Source: Mesomycoplasma ovipneumoniae
GTDB taxonomy: Bacteria; Bacillota_I; Bacilli_A; Mycoplasmatales; Metamycoplasmataceae
Direction of reading: 5' to 3'
NCBI RefSeq assembly: GCF_024758565.1
Contig: NZ_CP079199.1
Span: 248,001 to 312,000, forward strand
DNA: 64,000 bases
Shown: positions 40,598 to 51,100 of the stretch, piece by piece
Numbering within the stretch: position 1 is the first letter of the stretch
How the letters are laid out: each line of letters begins with the position of its first letter
The notes under the pieces: generated by a model
The model's database searches: none
What the model was told of the DNA's origin: nothing
The model's input: only the letters and a program-made list of their open reading frames with translations
Position numbers and translations under genes: made by a program

Positions 40598-41230
40598 TTA
40601 TTTTTTTTGGGCTAAAACTTGTGATGGATTAAGATCACGAAGTTCAGCTATTTGATTAATAGTTTTAAGTCCTAAAAGCGCTTTGAGAGTTGCGCGCACA
40701 ACGTTAATTTTTGTTCTTGATCCGTAAGTTTTTGTATAAATATCGGTATAACCAGCAAGTTCAACAACAGCACGCACGGTATTTGAAGCAACAATTCCTT
40801 TACCTCTTGGGGCTGGTTTGATTAGAATTTTTGAAGCTGAATATTTAGCATTTATCTCATGTGGAACGGTTGATCTTCGGTAAATTGGCACAGACACAAG
40901 ACGGTTTTGTGCATCTTTTACGGCTTTACGAATTGAGTCTTGCACTTCGTTAGCTTTTCCGTGACCTAGTCCAACTTTTCCTTTTTTATTACCAACAACG
41001 GCAAAGGCACTAAAAGAAAAACGGCGTCCACCTTTTACTACTTTTGTTACACGGGCAACTGAAATTATTCTTTCTTCAAACTCAGGGCGAAAATTTTTTT
41101 CTTTTGGTTTTTGACGCTGACCACGTGGTCGTTGTTGACGGCTTGCTTCTTTTGGGCTGAATTGTTTTTGATTTTGACTGTTTTGATTTGTTTTTTGCTG
41201 GTTTGATTTATTGTGAAGATTTGTATCCAT
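40598..41230 (-). CDS. rpsE: 30S ribosomal protein S5
   Basis: A 210-residue protein. The first ~50 residues are a Gln/Asn/Lys-rich extension not found in typical S5 (about 165). The core follows: [60 protein letters not shown]5 helps decoding fidelity and mRNA unwinding. It lies 1 base after rplR. Confidence 0.96.
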   Translation of the reverse strand: MDTNLHNKSNQQKTNQNSQNQKQFSPKEASRQQRPRGQRQKPKEKNFRPEFEERIISVARVTKVVKGGRRFSFSAFAVVGNKKGKVGLGHGKANEVQDSIRKAVKDAQNRLVSVPIYRRSTVPHEINAKYSASKILIKPAPRGKGIVASNTVRAVVELAGYTDIYTKTYGSRTKINVVRATLKALLGLKTINQIAELRDLNPSQVLAQKK

Positions 41231-41231
41231 T

Positions 41232-41597
41232 TTAGAATTTTACTCCTTGGGCTCTTAATGATTCGGCAAAAGCTTTAATGCGACCATGATATAAATAACC
41301 GCTTCGGTCAAAAACAAAAGGATTTTCTTCCAATTTAAGCTCTTTTAATTTAGCGTATAATTCAGGGGCTAAATTACTTGCAGCTTGGATATTTCCGCTG
41401 TATTTATCAGTCTTGTCAAGTGTTGAAACCGAAAGGATAACTTGATTTTTTCAAGGATCAAAAATATAAGCATAAAAATGACGTAAAGATTTATATACGC
41501 CAATCCGGTATTTTTTTTGGTCTTGGTGCGAAGGACTTAGTTTTGCTAAAATACGGACATGTTTTGCTTTTCGGTGAAAATTACGTGATTTTTGCAT
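41232..41597 (-). CDS. rplR: 50S ribosomal protein L18
   Basis: A 121-residue protein that binds 5S r[23 protein letters not shown] in the N-terminal half and [20 protein letters not shown] near the C-terminus, the L18 signature. A UGA Trp (IFDPWKNQ) interrupts it in the standard code. Located between rplF and rpsE as usual. Confidence 0.94.
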
Positions 41598-41599
41598 AA

Positions 41600-42139
41600 T
41601 TATTTAGAAGCTTTTTTCCCTTCTTTGAGTTTGAGAATTTCGTTACTATAAGAAATTCCTTTGCCTGAATAAGGATTTGGCCGACGAACTTGACGAATTT
41701 GGGCGCTAAATTGGCCAACTTTTTGTTTGTCAATACCTTTAATTACAATAGTTGTTGCATTTGGTACTAAAACATCAAGTTCGGTTGGCACTTTGAGTTC
41801 AACTGGATGAGAATAACCAACTAAAAGTTCAATAACTTTTTCTTTTAAAGTTGCCTTATACCCAACCCCTTTAATTTTGAGTTCTTTTTGAAAACCTTTT
41901 GAAACACCAATTAACATTCCACTAAGGTGAGAATTTGTTGTTCCATGAAGTTGTTTTACATGTTTATCTTCAGATTTTCTGATTGTCTTTAGTGTACTGT
42001 TTTCTTCAATAATTGTAATTAAATCAGAAAATTGACGCTCTAAAATACCTAAGGGACCTTGAATTTTAACATTTGAGCCATTAATTTCAACACTAACTTT
42101 TTCAGGAATAATTAAAACACGATTACCGACACGTGACAT
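41600..42139 (-). CDS. rplF: 50S ribosomal protein L6
   Basis: A 179-residue protein with two repeated domains: MSRVGNRVLIIPEKVSVEIN at the start, LIGVSKGFQKELKIKGVGYK at the junction and RQVRRPNPYSGKGISYSNE near the end. ATG 42139 gives the conserved MSRVGN start; a TTG four codons upstream also lies in frame but is less likely. It overlaps the end of rpsH slightly upstream of its start (gap 5 bases). Confidence 0.95.
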   Translation of the reverse strand: MSRVGNRVLIIPEKVSVEINGSNVKIQGPLGILERQFSDLITIIEENSTLKTIRKSEDKHVKQLHGTTNSHLSGMLIGVSKGFQKELKIKGVGYKATLKEKVIELLVGYSHPVELKVPTELDVLVPNATTIVIKGIDKQKVGQFSAQIRQVRRPNPYSGKGISYSNEILKLKEGKKASK

Positions 42140-42144
42140 ATTTT

Positions 42145-42540
42145 TTACCAAATGTAGGCGATAATTTCACCGCCGACATTTTCCTTTCTTGCTTGTGAAT
42201 CAGTTAAGAGCCCTTTTGAAGTTGATAAAATTGCAATTCCGTAGCCAGATTGGACAAAAGGAATTTTTTGGGCAGGAGCATAAACGCGAAGCGAAGGTTT
42301 AGAAATTCTTTTAAGTCCAGAAATTGATGAAGTAGTTCCTTTGTATTTGAGCTCAACAGTTATTGTTTTTTTAAGCTCGCCTTCAATTTGGAAATCTTTA
42401 ATATATCCAGCTTCTTTAATAATTTCTAACATTTTTGCTTTAATTTTTGAATGTTGAAATGATACTTGTTTGTGTTTTCTGATTGTTGCATTCCGAATTC
42501 GGGTTAGCATATCAGCAATTGGATCTGTTATAAAAGCCAT
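42145..42540 (-). CDS. rpsH: 30S ribosomal protein S8
   Basis: A 131-residue protein, [20 protein letters not shown], with the C-terminal block [39 protein letters not shown] and [10 protein letters not shown]8 binds 16S rRNA helix 21 and in many bacteria represses the spc operon translationally. Confidence 0.96.
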   Translation of the reverse strand: MAFITDPIADMLTRIRNATIRKHKQVSFQHSKIKAKMLEIIKEAGYIKDFQIEGELKKTITVELKYKGTTSSISGLKRISKPSLRVYAPAQKIPFVQSGYGIAILSTSKGLLTDSQARKENVGGEIIAYIW

Positions 42541-42544
42541 AATT

Positions 42545-42730
42545 TTACCAACTCGCTTTCTTAATTCCAGGAATTCGTCCTTGGTGAGCCAAAGTACGAA
42601 AACAAATACGGCAAATACGGAATTTTCTTAAAACTGAATGAGAACGGCCACACAACTGACAACGAGTATAGGCACGAACTTTGAATTTAGGAGCCCGATT
42701 TGCTTTGACTTTTCACGACATTTTTGCCAT
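42545..42730 (-). CDS. rpsN: 30S ribosomal protein S14 (zinc type)
   Basis: A 61-residue type Z S14: [20 protein letters not shown], then [20 protein letters not shown] with four zinc-binding cysteines, and [21 protein letters not shown] encodes the Trp at residue 6. It lies 4 bases before rpsH. Confidence 0.95.
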
Positions 42731-42775
42731 AGATTTATCCTTTAACCTAAAAAATTTTTAATTTTTTGCGAAAAA

Positions 42776-43321
42776 TTAACTTTTTTTCGCAAAAGGAAAG
42801 CCTAATAATTCAAGAAGTTTTAAGGCTTGCTCATTATTTTTTGCACTTGTTACTATTATTACATCAAGTCCGCGAATTTTTGTGATTTTATCAAAAGTTA
42901 TCTCAGGAAAAACGATTGATTCTTTAAAACCAAGGGCAAAATTTCCTTTGCCATCAAAAGATTTAGGGGAAAGACCACGAAAATCACGAATACGAGGAAT
43001 TGCAATATTGAGAACTTTTGAAAGAAAATTTCACATTTGTTCACGACGGAGAGTAACTTTTCCACCAACTGGCATTCCTTGACGAAGTTTTCAAGTTGCA
43101 AGTGATTTTTTTGCCACTGTTTTATACGGTTTTTGACCGGTAATGTTTGCAAGATCATCAAGAACAGCTTCGATTGCTTTTGCATTTGTTACTTGATTTC
43201 CGGCAGTCATATTAACGACAACTTTTACAATTTTGGGAACTTCAGAAGGAGATTTGAAATTAAAATGGTCTTTTAGTTGGCCAAAAACATTATCACGATA
43301 GTGCTCTTGAAGCTTTGTCAT
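42776..43321 (-). CDS. rplE: 50S ribosomal protein L5
   Basis: A 181-residue 5S rRNA-binding protein: [80 protein letters not shown] and [19 protein letters not shown]. The Trp in LATWKL is UGA, splitting the gene in the standard code. The start is ATG 43321, one base after the rplX stop. Confidence 0.96.
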
Positions 43322-43322
43322 A

Positions 43323-43646
43323 CTAAATAGCCTTTCCTGTTTTTTTTGCAATTCGGGTTTTTTTACCATTTTCTACTTTAAAGCCAACACGAGTTGGAAC
43401 AGCCGGCTTATCTTTTCCAGCTTTTTTGGCAACAAGCGCTAGTTTTGAAAGTAAAATTGGCGCCTCATAAGTGACAATTTCACCTTTTGTATTTTGATTT
43501 GAAGGTTTACGGTGTTTTGTTTTAATGTTAACATCTTTAACAATTGCCGCATTTTTTGCAGGAATTATTTCAAGGACAGATGAGACTTTACCTTTGTCAT
43601 CGCCAGATAAAACTACAACTGAATCATTTTTACGAATTTTTTGCAT
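43323..43646 (-). CDS. rplX: 50S ribosomal protein L24
   Basis: A 107-residue protein with the KOW motif, [20 protein letters not shown], and [41 protein letters not shown]24 starts 50S assembly. The position rplN-rplX-rplE is standard. Confidence 0.96.
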   Translation of the reverse strand: MQKIRKNDSVVVLSGDDKGKVSSVLEIIPAKNAAIVKDVNIKTKHRKPSNQNTKGEIVTYEAPILLSKLALVAKKAGKDKPAVPTRVGFKVENGKKTRIAKKTGKAI

Positions 43647-43649
43647 TTT

Positions 43650-44018
43650 TTAGAGAACCTCCTGCGCCAGTGAAGCGATTTTTAGGTAACCTTTTTCACG
43701 GATTTCTCTGGCAATTGGCCCAAAAACACGTGTTCCTCTTGGGGTTCCATCCTCTTTGATAATTACAACTGCATTGTCATCAAATTTTATATGTGAACCA
43801 TTTGGACGACGAAGACCGTATGTTGAACGGACAATTAGTGCCTTAACGACTTGTCCTTCTTTGAGCATTCCGTTAGGAATTGCTTTTTTAACAGAAACTA
43901 CAACAATGTCACCAATATTTGAAGTTTTTTTAACAGATCCACCTAAATTTCTGATTACACCAACAATTTTTGCACCTGAATTGTCAGCAACATTTAAACG
44001 AGATTGTTCTTGAACCAT
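43650..44018 (-). CDS. rplN: 50S ribosomal protein L14
   Basis: The 122-residue protein starts [40 protein letters not shown] and [20 protein letters not shown] follow, ending [21 protein letters not shown] choose ATG 44018, which matches the family; a longer in-frame start at 44051 would add 11 non-conserved residues. Confidence 0.96.
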   Translation of the reverse strand: MVQEQSRLNVADNSGAKIVGVIRNLGGSVKKTSNIGDIVVVSVKKAIPNGMLKEGQVVKALIVRSTYGLRRPNGSHIKFDDNAVVIIKEDGTPRGTRVFGPIAREIREKGYLKIASLAQEVL

Positions 44019-44019
44019 T

Positions 44020-44304
44020 TTAGACTTCTCCTTTTTTTTGTAAAACTTCAACTAGACGGAAATGTTTTGTTTTTGACATTGGACGGCATTCTGCTATTTT
44101 AACAAAATCACCAACATTTGCTGTTCCTGCTTGGTCATGAGTTGCAAATTTTTTTGTCTTTTTGAACCGTTTTCCATAAAGTTTATGTTTATAAGCTGTC
44201 TCAACAGAAACCATTATTGTCTTATCAGAAGTGCGAATTACTTTTCCTTGCAGTGTTTTACGAAGATTACGCTTTTGGGGAATTTTTTCTAAATTATTGT
44301 TCAT
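44020..44304 (-). CDS. rpsQ: 30S ribosomal protein S17
   Basis: A 94-residue OB-fold protein: [20 protein letters not shown], then [20 protein letters not shown] and [20 protein letters not shown]. It overlaps the rpmC 3' end by 11 bases. Confidence 0.95.
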   Translation of the reverse strand: MNNNLEKIPQKRNLRKTLQGKVIRTSDKTIMVSVETAYKHKLYGKRFKKTKKFATHDQAGTANVGDFVKIAECRPMSKTKHFRLVEVLQKKGEV

Positions 44305-44653
44305 TTTGGCTACTCATTTCTGCTGGTTTTGTTTGAATTTTTGGGGCTAAAAGCGGCTTGATATGGGCATTAAAATGGGCTTTTATTGATTTTGGCGATT
44401 TTGCAAATACGACTTTTTGGGCTTTTTTTTGCTTTTTGGTGAGTTTTTTTGGCTTTGGATTTTGGGCTAATTTTTGCTCAGAAAGAATTGTTAAAATTCG
44501 GGCAATTATTTTACGAATCTGACTGATTTTGTGAGTTTGATCTAAATTTGAACTTTGATTTTTAAATCTTAAAATAAATAATTCAGAACGGTATTCAAGA
44601 AGAAGTGCATTAAGTTCGCTTGGTGTTTTTTTTAAAAGTTCTTTATATTCCAT
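44294..44653 (-). CDS. rpmC: 50S ribosomal protein L29 with long C-terminal tail
   Basis: A 119-residue protein. Residues 1-65 are L29 (MEYKELLKKTPSELNALLLE, RFKNQSSNLDQTHKISQIRK, IARILTIL). Normal L29 is about 65 residues, so about 50 extra residues form a Lys/Ala/Pro-rich tail (KPKKLTKKQKKAQKVVF and following). Extended L29 proteins are seen in mycoplasmas. L29 lies at the exit tunnel, where a tail could reach partners. Confidence 0.93.
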   Translation of the reverse strand: MEYKELLKKTPSELNALLLEYRSELFILRFKNQSSNLDQTHKISQIRKIIARILTILSEQKLAQNPKPKKLTKKQKKAQKVVFAKSPKSIKAHFNAHIKPLLAPKIQTKPAEMSSQNEQ

Positions 44654-44660
44654 TGTTTTC

Positions 44661-45071
44661 CTAAGATATAGTTACTATTTTTCATTTTAGTGGTAATTTA
44701 TGTCCACCAAGTCGAAGTGCATCACGAGCAACATCGTCTTTTACACCTTTAATTTCAAACATCATTGTATTTTTTTTAACAACAGCGACTCAACGATCAA
44801 CTGAACCTTTTCCAGATCCCATCCGCACACCAATTGGCTTAGAAGTTAAAGACAAATGTGGAAAAATTCGAATAATAACTTGACCTTCACGTCCCATTCT
44901 TCTTGTAATTGCAATACGGGCAGCTTCAATTTGGGCTGCAGAAATTCAAGCTGAGCCAACGGCTTGAAGTCCATAGTCACCAAAGGCTAAAAAATTTCCT
45001 GAGTGTGCTTCCCGTTTATCGTGATAAAGACGGAAAGTTTTACGGTGCTTAGTTTTTTTTGGTTGCAACAT
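44661..45071 (-). CDS. rplP: 50S ribosomal protein L16
   Basis: A 136-residue protein: [83 protein letters not shown] encodes the Trp in AWISA and WVAVV, so a standard-code search finds no full frame. It starts after AAAGGAGATAAAA, inside the end of rpsC. Confidence 0.95.
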
Positions 45072-45073
45072 TT

Positions 45074-45757
45074 TTATCTCCTTTTATCACTTCTTATTAC
45101 AGATTCAATATCAATTTTTTGTCTTGACTCACCAAGTGAGACTCAAACTTTAACGCCCAAAATTCCGTAAGTTGTTTTTGCAATTGCGGTTGCATATTCA
45201 ACATTTTGACGTAAAGTGTGCAATTTCATTTCACCTTCGGCATATCCTTCAGAACGAGCCATTTCAACACCATTAAGACGACCAGAGACAAGTGTTTTTA
45301 CCCCTTTTGCGCCCGCTTTTAGTGCGGTTCGAATTGCAAATTTTTGGGCAATTCGGTATGAGCCACGTTGTTCAAGTTTTTGCGCAATTGTTTCAGCCAT
45401 TAATTTTGCATTTAATTCAGGATTTGTGATTTCAATTGCATCAATGTGTAAAACAATTTTACGGTTTTTAAGAGTTTTTTTAAGTTGTTCAACAATTTTT
45501 TTCAGATTTTCGCCTGAAGATCCAAGAAATGAACCAAGTCTTGCTGTATAGACTAAAACAGTAATTGCATTATTGCGATCACGACGAATTATTGTGTTTC
45601 CAATTTGGTATTCACGGGTTAATTTTTCAAAAAAACGGTGAATTTTAACATCTTCTAACAAATTAGCGGCAAATTTATTTTTCTCTGCATACCAAATTGC
45701 ATTATGAGCTCTTGTTATTCCAAAACGGAAACCATTTGGATTTACCTTTTGTCCCAT
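45074..45757 (-). CDS. rpsC: 30S ribosomal protein S3
   Basis: A 227-residue protein with [20 protein letters not shown], a KH domain ([20 protein letters not shown]) and the C-terminal domain with [20 protein letters not shown] and [20 protein letters not shown]. Two Trp are UGA, including the conserved VKVW at the end. S3 lines the mRNA entry. ATG 45757 overlaps the rplV stop by one base. Confidence 0.96.
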
Positions 45758-46221
45758 TATTTTTCTCCTTGTTTTGGATTTAAGTCTTGATTGTTAGTTT
45801 CTGGTAAAACTTCAGCAGAAGTTGTACTTTCAGAGTCAAAAGTCTCAAAAGTGCTTGAATCTTCACTGTTGTCTAGAGCTGCAAGAACAACTTTGAAATG
45901 AGAAGTTCTTTTAAGAATTTGACTTGCTGATCCTTTTGCCCGTGGACGAAAACGTTTTAGAGTTGGACCTTCATTAACAATCGCTGATTTTACAACTAAA
46001 TTTGCTTGTTCAAGACCATGATTATTAATTGCATTGGCAATGGCAGAATTGATTAGTTTTCGAAAAATTGGTGATGCTTTTTTATTAGTATGGGCCAAAA
46101 TTGAAAGGGCTTCAAAGACAGGTTTATTTTTAACTAAATTAGCAACAAGGCGTGCTTTTGAGGCAGAAATTCTTTGGGTTTTTAAAGAAGCAACTGCATA
46201 ATTATTGTTTTCGAAATTCAT
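45757..46221 (-). CDS. rplV: 50S ribosomal protein L22 with acidic tail
   Basis: A 154-residue protein: [60 protein letters not shown]. The core ends near residue 115; the remainder is an acidic Ser/Thr/Glu-rich tail ([20 protein letters not shown]) not present in standard L22. Its loop reaches the exit tunnel. Confidence 0.95.
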   Translation of the reverse strand: MNFENNNYAVASLKTQRISASKARLVANLVKNKPVFEALSILAHTNKKASPIFRKLINSAIANAINNHGLEQANLVVKSAIVNEGPTLKRFRPRAKGSASQILKRTSHFKVVLAALDNSEDSSTFETFDSESTTSAEVLPETNNQDLNPKQGEK

Positions 46222-46234
46222 TTATATTGTCCTT

Positions 46235-46510
46235 TTATTTCTTTTTAGCCTTGTCTTTTCCATGCCCATAATAAGTTCTTGTTGGTGAAAACTCGCCTAA
46301 TTTGTGGCCTACCATATCATCAGTTACATAAACTTCGTTAAAAATTTTGCCATTGTGGACCAAAAAAGTTAGACCAACAAATTGGGGAAAAATAGTTGAC
46401 CGGCGTGATCAAGTCTTAATTGGTTTGCGTGAATTTTTCATAATTGCATCATCAACTTTTTTAAGAAGATGCTCATCAGCAAATGGACCTTTTTTAAGTG
46501 AACGAGCCAT
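46235..46510 (-). CDS. rpsS: 30S ribosomal protein S19
   Basis: A 91-residue protein: [80 protein letters not shown]. The conserved Trp in KTWSRRS is UGA. Its ATG shares a base with the rplB stop (TAATG). Confidence 0.96.
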
Positions 46511-47358
46511 TATTTTTTAGATTCCTTTCTTGAACGGATTATCAATTTAGTTGAAGCTTTTTTAGGATTTCTTGTCTTAACTCCAAGTGCTTTTTTACCT
46601 CAAGGAGTAAGTGGGCTTTTACGTCCAATTGGTTGTTTACCTTCTCCACCTCCATGTGGGTGATCATTTGGATTCATTACTGATCCACGAACGGTTGGTC
46701 TAATTCCTTTGTGACGATTTCTTCCTGCTTTACCGATGTTAACAAGTGAATTTTCTTCATTTCCAACTACACCAACAGTTGCCCGGCAAGTAGATAAAAT
46801 TCGACGGTATTCTCCTGATTTTAATTTAAGAATAACATACTTTCCGTTTTCATCACGACCTTGAATTTGGGCTCAAGTTCCCGCTGAACGAATTAGTTGA
46901 CCCCCTGCTCCTGGATGGAGTTCGAGATTGTGAACAAAAGTACCTTCAGGAATATTTTTAAGCGGCAAACAGTTTCCAACAAGAATATCAGCCTCAGGAC
47001 CGGAGGAAATTTTTTGACCTACTTTTAGATTTTTAGGTGCTAAAATATAACGTTTTTCGCCGTCAATATAAGAAACAAGGGCGATATTTGCTGAACGATT
47101 TGGGTCATATTCAATTGTTTTTACAATTGCCGGAATATTGTCTTTATTTCTTTTAAAATCAATTAGACGGTATTTTCTTTTGTGCCGACCGCCTTGATGT
47201 CTAACGGTAATTTTACCTTGAGAATTACGACCTGAATGTTTTTTTAAAGTTACAAGCAAAGACTTTTCTGGTCTGTTTGTTGTTAAATTTGCGCCAAAAT
47301 CAAGTGAAGACATATGACGACGGCCGTTTGTTGTTGGTTTATAATATTTAAGCGCCAT
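46510..47358 (-). CDS. rplB: 50S ribosomal protein L2
   Basis: A 282-residue peptidyl-transferase-centre protein: [103 protein letters not shown] encodes one or more Trp, among them AGTWAQ in the middle. ATG 47358 overlaps the rplW stop by one base. Confidence 0.97.
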
Positions 47359-47852
47359 TAGTTTGTCTCTCCTTGTTCATTAGTTTGGTTTTTTGGGTCA
47401 TTTTCAGGCTGATTTTCTTCAGTTTTTTGACTTTCGGCGGCCTGTTTTTTTGCAAGTTTTTGGGCTATTTCCTGATTTTTTTGCTCAAATTGGGCTCTTT
47501 TTTCTTCAATTTGTTGGCTGAATTCTTGTTGGGCTTTGTTGGTTTGGTCAAGACTTTCTTGTGCTGGAGCTTCGTCCTCAAAAAGATTAATTGTGTATCC
47601 TGGTTTTAATTTTACAAATGCTTTTTTGTATTTAGTGCTAAAACCACGTGATTTTCCTAGTTTTTTTTCTTTTTTTGGAACAGTGAAAATATTAACTTTT
47701 TCAACTTTTACATTAAAAATGTATTCAACAGCTTTTTTTGTCTCAGAACGATTTGTTGTCGGACTTACTTTAAAAGAATAAACTCCTTGAGACATTAACT
47801 GGTAGGATTTTTCAGTTAAAATTGGACCTTTAATAATATTATTTACGTTCAT
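47358..47852 (-). CDS. rplW: 50S ribosomal protein L23 with charged tail
   Basis: A 164-residue protein. Residues 1-95 are L23 ([59 protein letters not shown]). About 65 further residues form a Gln/Glu/Lys-rich coiled-coil-like tail ([20 protein letters not shown]), far beyond the usual ~95-residue L23. L23 is the docking site for SRP and trigger factor, so the tail could affect that platform. ATG 47852 is preferred over an in-frame start at 47885. Confidence 0.94.
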   Translation of the reverse strand: MNVNNIIKGPILTEKSYQLMSQGVYSFKVSPTTNRSETKKAVEYIFNVKVEKVNIFTVPKKEKKLGKSRGFSTKYKKAFVKLKPGYTINLFEDEAPAQESLDQTNKAQQEFSQQIEEKRAQFEQKNQEIAQKLAKKQAAESQKTEENQPENDPKNQTNEQGETN

Positions 47853-48498
47853 CTTCAATCCTTTTTTTAAGACTTGCAATATCATTTTCGGAAATGATTA
47901 GCAAATCAGTTTTTACTAGTGATTCAACTGTTATTGAATTAGGTTTTACTAACTCGACATTTGGTAAATTTCTTGCTGATAAAAATAAATTTGTATCAGT
48001 TGAGGCGATTAAAATGTGACGAAGTTTATCAATTTTAAAGGTTTTTAACTGTTCTACCAGAAGTTTAGTTGAAATTTTGTCCATTGAAAAATCATTTACT
48101 AAAACTTGGTGATTTTGTGCTAGCTGAGAAAGGGCGCCAACAAAAGCTAGTTTTTTTACTTTTTTGTTTACTTTTAGAGTGTAATTTCTTAAAGTTGTCG
48201 GTCCAAAAGCGCGACCCCCGCCAACAAAAATTGGTGATCTTCTTGATCCAGCACGGGCTTTCCCGGTTGATTTTTGTTTTCAAGGTTTTTTCCCTGTCCC
48301 TGAAACTTCACCACGGTTTTTAACTTTGTGAGTTGAAAAACGACGTGAGGCTCTTTCGGCCAAAATTGAGTCAAAAATAGCTTGAGTTTTTAATTCTTTT
48401 TGCTCAAATAAAACTTCTGGAAGAGCTTTATCAGGGTTAAATTTAACAATATTTTCGTATTTTGCGCTCTGAATTGAAATTGGTGTGTTTTTATTCAT
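47839..48498 (-). CDS. rplD: 50S ribosomal protein L4
   Basis: A 219-residue protein. [40 protein letters not shown] and [20 protein letters not shown] form the tunnel loop; the C-terminal domain includes LASTD-like [20 protein letters not shown]. The loop Trp is UGA, so the standard code splits it in two. In many bacteria L4 represses the S10 operon. It overlaps rplC by 8 bases and rplW by 14. Confidence 0.96.
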
Positions 48499-49186
48499 GT
48501 TTTAACTCCTGATCTTTGGGACTAACTTCAAAAAGATTAATGGGAGTTTTAGAAGTTGATTTTTTAATTGCGGTTCTTATCATAACAAATGATTTTTTCG
48601 GACCAGGAATTGAACCTTTTACTATTAATAAATTATTTTCCTGATCAACTTTGACAATTTCAAGTGACTGCTTGGTTACCCGAGAATGTCCTAGACGTCC
48701 TGGCATTGTCATTCCTTTAACAACTTTGTTTCCGGAAATATCTCCAAGTGAACCAGTCTGACGAATTGGTTTTGAACCACCACCACCACCGTGAGATCTA
48801 GGCCCAATTGCTTGATTGTGACGTTTAATTGGACCAGCAAAACCTTTTCCTTTGGAAGTTCCAATTACATCAACAAATTCACCTGCGCTAAATATTGAAA
48901 CATTAATGGTTTGACCTAATTTTAAACCTGGAAAATCACGGAATTCACGAACAAATTTTTTCGGTTTAGTATCAGCTTTTGCAAAATGACCTAGTTCAGG
49001 TTTTTTGTGAGCTGATTGCTTTTTATCAAAAACACCGAGCTGAATTGCTTCATAGTTATCTTTTTCTTTAGTAAGAATTTTTGTAACTATGTTTTCAGGA
49101 ACTTCAATGACGCTAACAGGAATCGAAATACCATCAACTGTAAAAAGTTGAGTCATTCCAATTTTTCTACCTAAAATTCCCTTCAT
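48491..49186 (-). CDS. rplC: 50S ribosomal protein L3
   Basis: A 231-residue protein: [81 protein letters not shown]3 reaches the peptidyl-transferase centre. It starts 1 base after the rpsJ stop. Confidence 0.97.
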   Translation of the reverse strand: MKGILGRKIGMTQLFTVDGISIPVSVIEVPENIVTKILTKEKDNYEAIQLGVFDKKQSAHKKPELGHFAKADTKPKKFVREFRDFPGLKLGQTINVSIFSAGEFVDVIGTSKGKGFAGPIKRHNQAIGPRSHGGGGGSKPIRQTGSLGDISGNKVVKGMTMPGRLGHSRVTKQSLEIVKVDQENNLLIVKGSIPGPKKSFVMIRTAIKKSTSKTPINLFEVSPKDQELKHE

Positions 49187-49187
49187 T

Positions 49188-49508
49188 TTAATTTACCTCG
49201 ATTTCTAATCAAACGCCAGCTGGCAATTGTGTTCGTGAAATTTTTTCTGTAACTGCTTTTTGATTGTTTGGTGAAACTTTTAAAATTACTAGCCGTTTGT
49301 GAGTGCGACTTTCAAATTGTTCACGAGATTTTTTATTAACGTGGACAGATCTCAAAATTGTATAAATCGCTCTTGAAGTTGGCAGCGGTACCGGGCCACA
49401 TGTCTCGACATTAAGTTCACGCGCTAAAAGAATGACCTTTTTAGCAGCAGCATCAATTTGACGGTGATCAAACGATTTGAACTTAATTTTTATTGATGTT
49501 GTGCTCAT
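49188..49508 (-). CDS. rpsJ: 30S ribosomal protein S10
   Basis: The 106-residue product is [75 protein letters not shown], ending VWLEIEVN with Trp from UGA. ATG 49508 is chosen because it gives the family N-terminus; the frame remains open 60 codons further upstream through the leader. First gene of the S10-spc-alpha cluster. Confidence 0.96.
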
Positions 49509-49641
49509 AAAAAAATAAGTGAGTTGCTCCTGTTCATATTTTTGAACGGACTCGACATAAAAACCAATACACAAAAACAACTCCTTCTCGTGTATTGCAA
49601 CCTTATGTTTCATAGTCCTTACAATGTAAAGATTAATTATA
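49509..49641 (-). promoter_or_regulatory. S10 operon promoter and structured leader
   Basis: TATAAT lies at 49636-49641 on the - strand. The ~120-base leader can form AATACAC...GTGTATT (49567-49597) and GTTCA-AAAATA-TGAAC (49531-49546), just before the ribosome site ACAGGAGC. L4 feedback on S10 leaders is known in other bacteria; these hairpins are candidates, but no known L4 motif is identified. Bases 49642-49816 hold no gene. Confidence 0.45.
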
Positions 49642-49816
49642 ACAAAAAAACAAAAAATTTTCTTATCTTTGTAAATATTTTTAGACAAATTTTAGCAAAG
49701 CAAAAAATAAGAAAACTTTTCTTCGAATAAATGCTTATTTATTATACATGCAAATCCGCTAAAACAAAAGACAAAAAATGATTTTTTCTAAATTAATATA
49801 ATAATTTATAGGTTGG

Positions 49817-51100
49817 CTAGCTTTTTGTAGTCTTAATTTTAACTTTTTTAATAGTTAATTTTTTAATTTTCCAATAGCTAAAAATGACTATCAAGCTTAA
49901 AACTGAAATCAGAACCATAAATATTAAAAATGAAAAGTAAAATGAAAGATAAATAGAAGTTGCGGTCGTAGCAATTGTGACTAACGTGTAAAAAATTGCT
50001 CTAGTGACCAGTGAAATTCCGTTTTGGACATGGAATTTTTCTTTACTAAAAAATAAATATGACAAACTGGAAAAAGCTGGAAAAAACAACGAAAATATGA
50101 ACTGATTCAAACTAGTAATTATCATATATGAATAAAATTGGACATTTAAATTTTTGATAAAAGCAACAAAAGGTCAAATTCAACCTAATATTAGCAGGCC
50201 AACCAAAAGTCAAATAATGCTAATTTTTTTCCTTGTTTTATTTAGTATTAAAAAACTGACAATTGTTCCTAAAACTGAAGCAAACGAAAAACCAATATTG
50301 AGCCATGTTGCTAACTGTTGGTAATTAAAAAGCTCAACTTGACTTTGAGAATTAATATATTCAAAAATCGGCGGAAATAAAGTTGTTCTTGGCAAAAAGA
50401 AAATTGCAACAATAAAGTGACCGGCAAGGACAAAAACTCATTTATAAGTCGAAATTTTTTTGTCATTTTCTTTGAAATTTTCTTGCTGACTAAGGGCAAA
50501 ATCAAATTTTTTTGCATTTAATTTCAGCCAAAAATAAAGCATACCTGAAATTGAATAGGTGATCATATTAAATAAAACCATTCAATAAAAATCAAGTTTA
50601 GAATAGATAACTAAGGCAAATACTGCCGAAACTAAAAACCCCATTGCTGTTGCAAAAGAGGAAAAAACATTAATATTTTGCATCTGTTTTTCATTTTGCG
50701 CTAGATAATAAACAATATTTTTCAAATAAATAAATCGAAAAGCATGGATAAAACCAAGCAATGTATTGACTAAAATTAATATTATTGAAAAGGTAAAAAT
50801 TTGACTATTAGCCAGACTAAAAAAAATAATTAGCAAAAAAGCTAAACAAAAAACACTCAAAATATCTGAAATTAATAGAATAATTTTGTCGTTTTTTCAT
50901 TTTTGGACAATTTTGCTACTAAATAAATAAACTACCAAATTAGGTATTTGAATTAACAAATATAAAATTGTAACTAGCCAAAAATCACCTGTAATTTTAA
51001 ATATGTATAAAGACGAACTAAACTTAAAAGCTTCCGAACCTATAAGCGAAGTGCTAAGTGAACTAGTAAATTTGATTGAATTTTTAAAAAATATTGTCAT
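49817..51100 (-). CDS. MFS-type membrane transporter
   Basis: A 427-residue protein with about twelve hydrophobic helices in two sets of six, separated by a polar loop around residues 190-205 (SQQENFKENDKKISTYKW). It starts MTIFFKNSIKFTSSLSTSLI after AAGGAAATAA. The N-terminal helix (SSLSTSLIGSEAFKFSSSLY, IFKITGDFWLVTILYL) resembles mycoplasma MFS efflux proteins. Substrate is unknown. Its start overlaps the end of the nucleotidyltransferase-peptidase fusion by 17 bases, so the two are translated together. UGA Trp appears at least four times. Confidence 0.72.
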
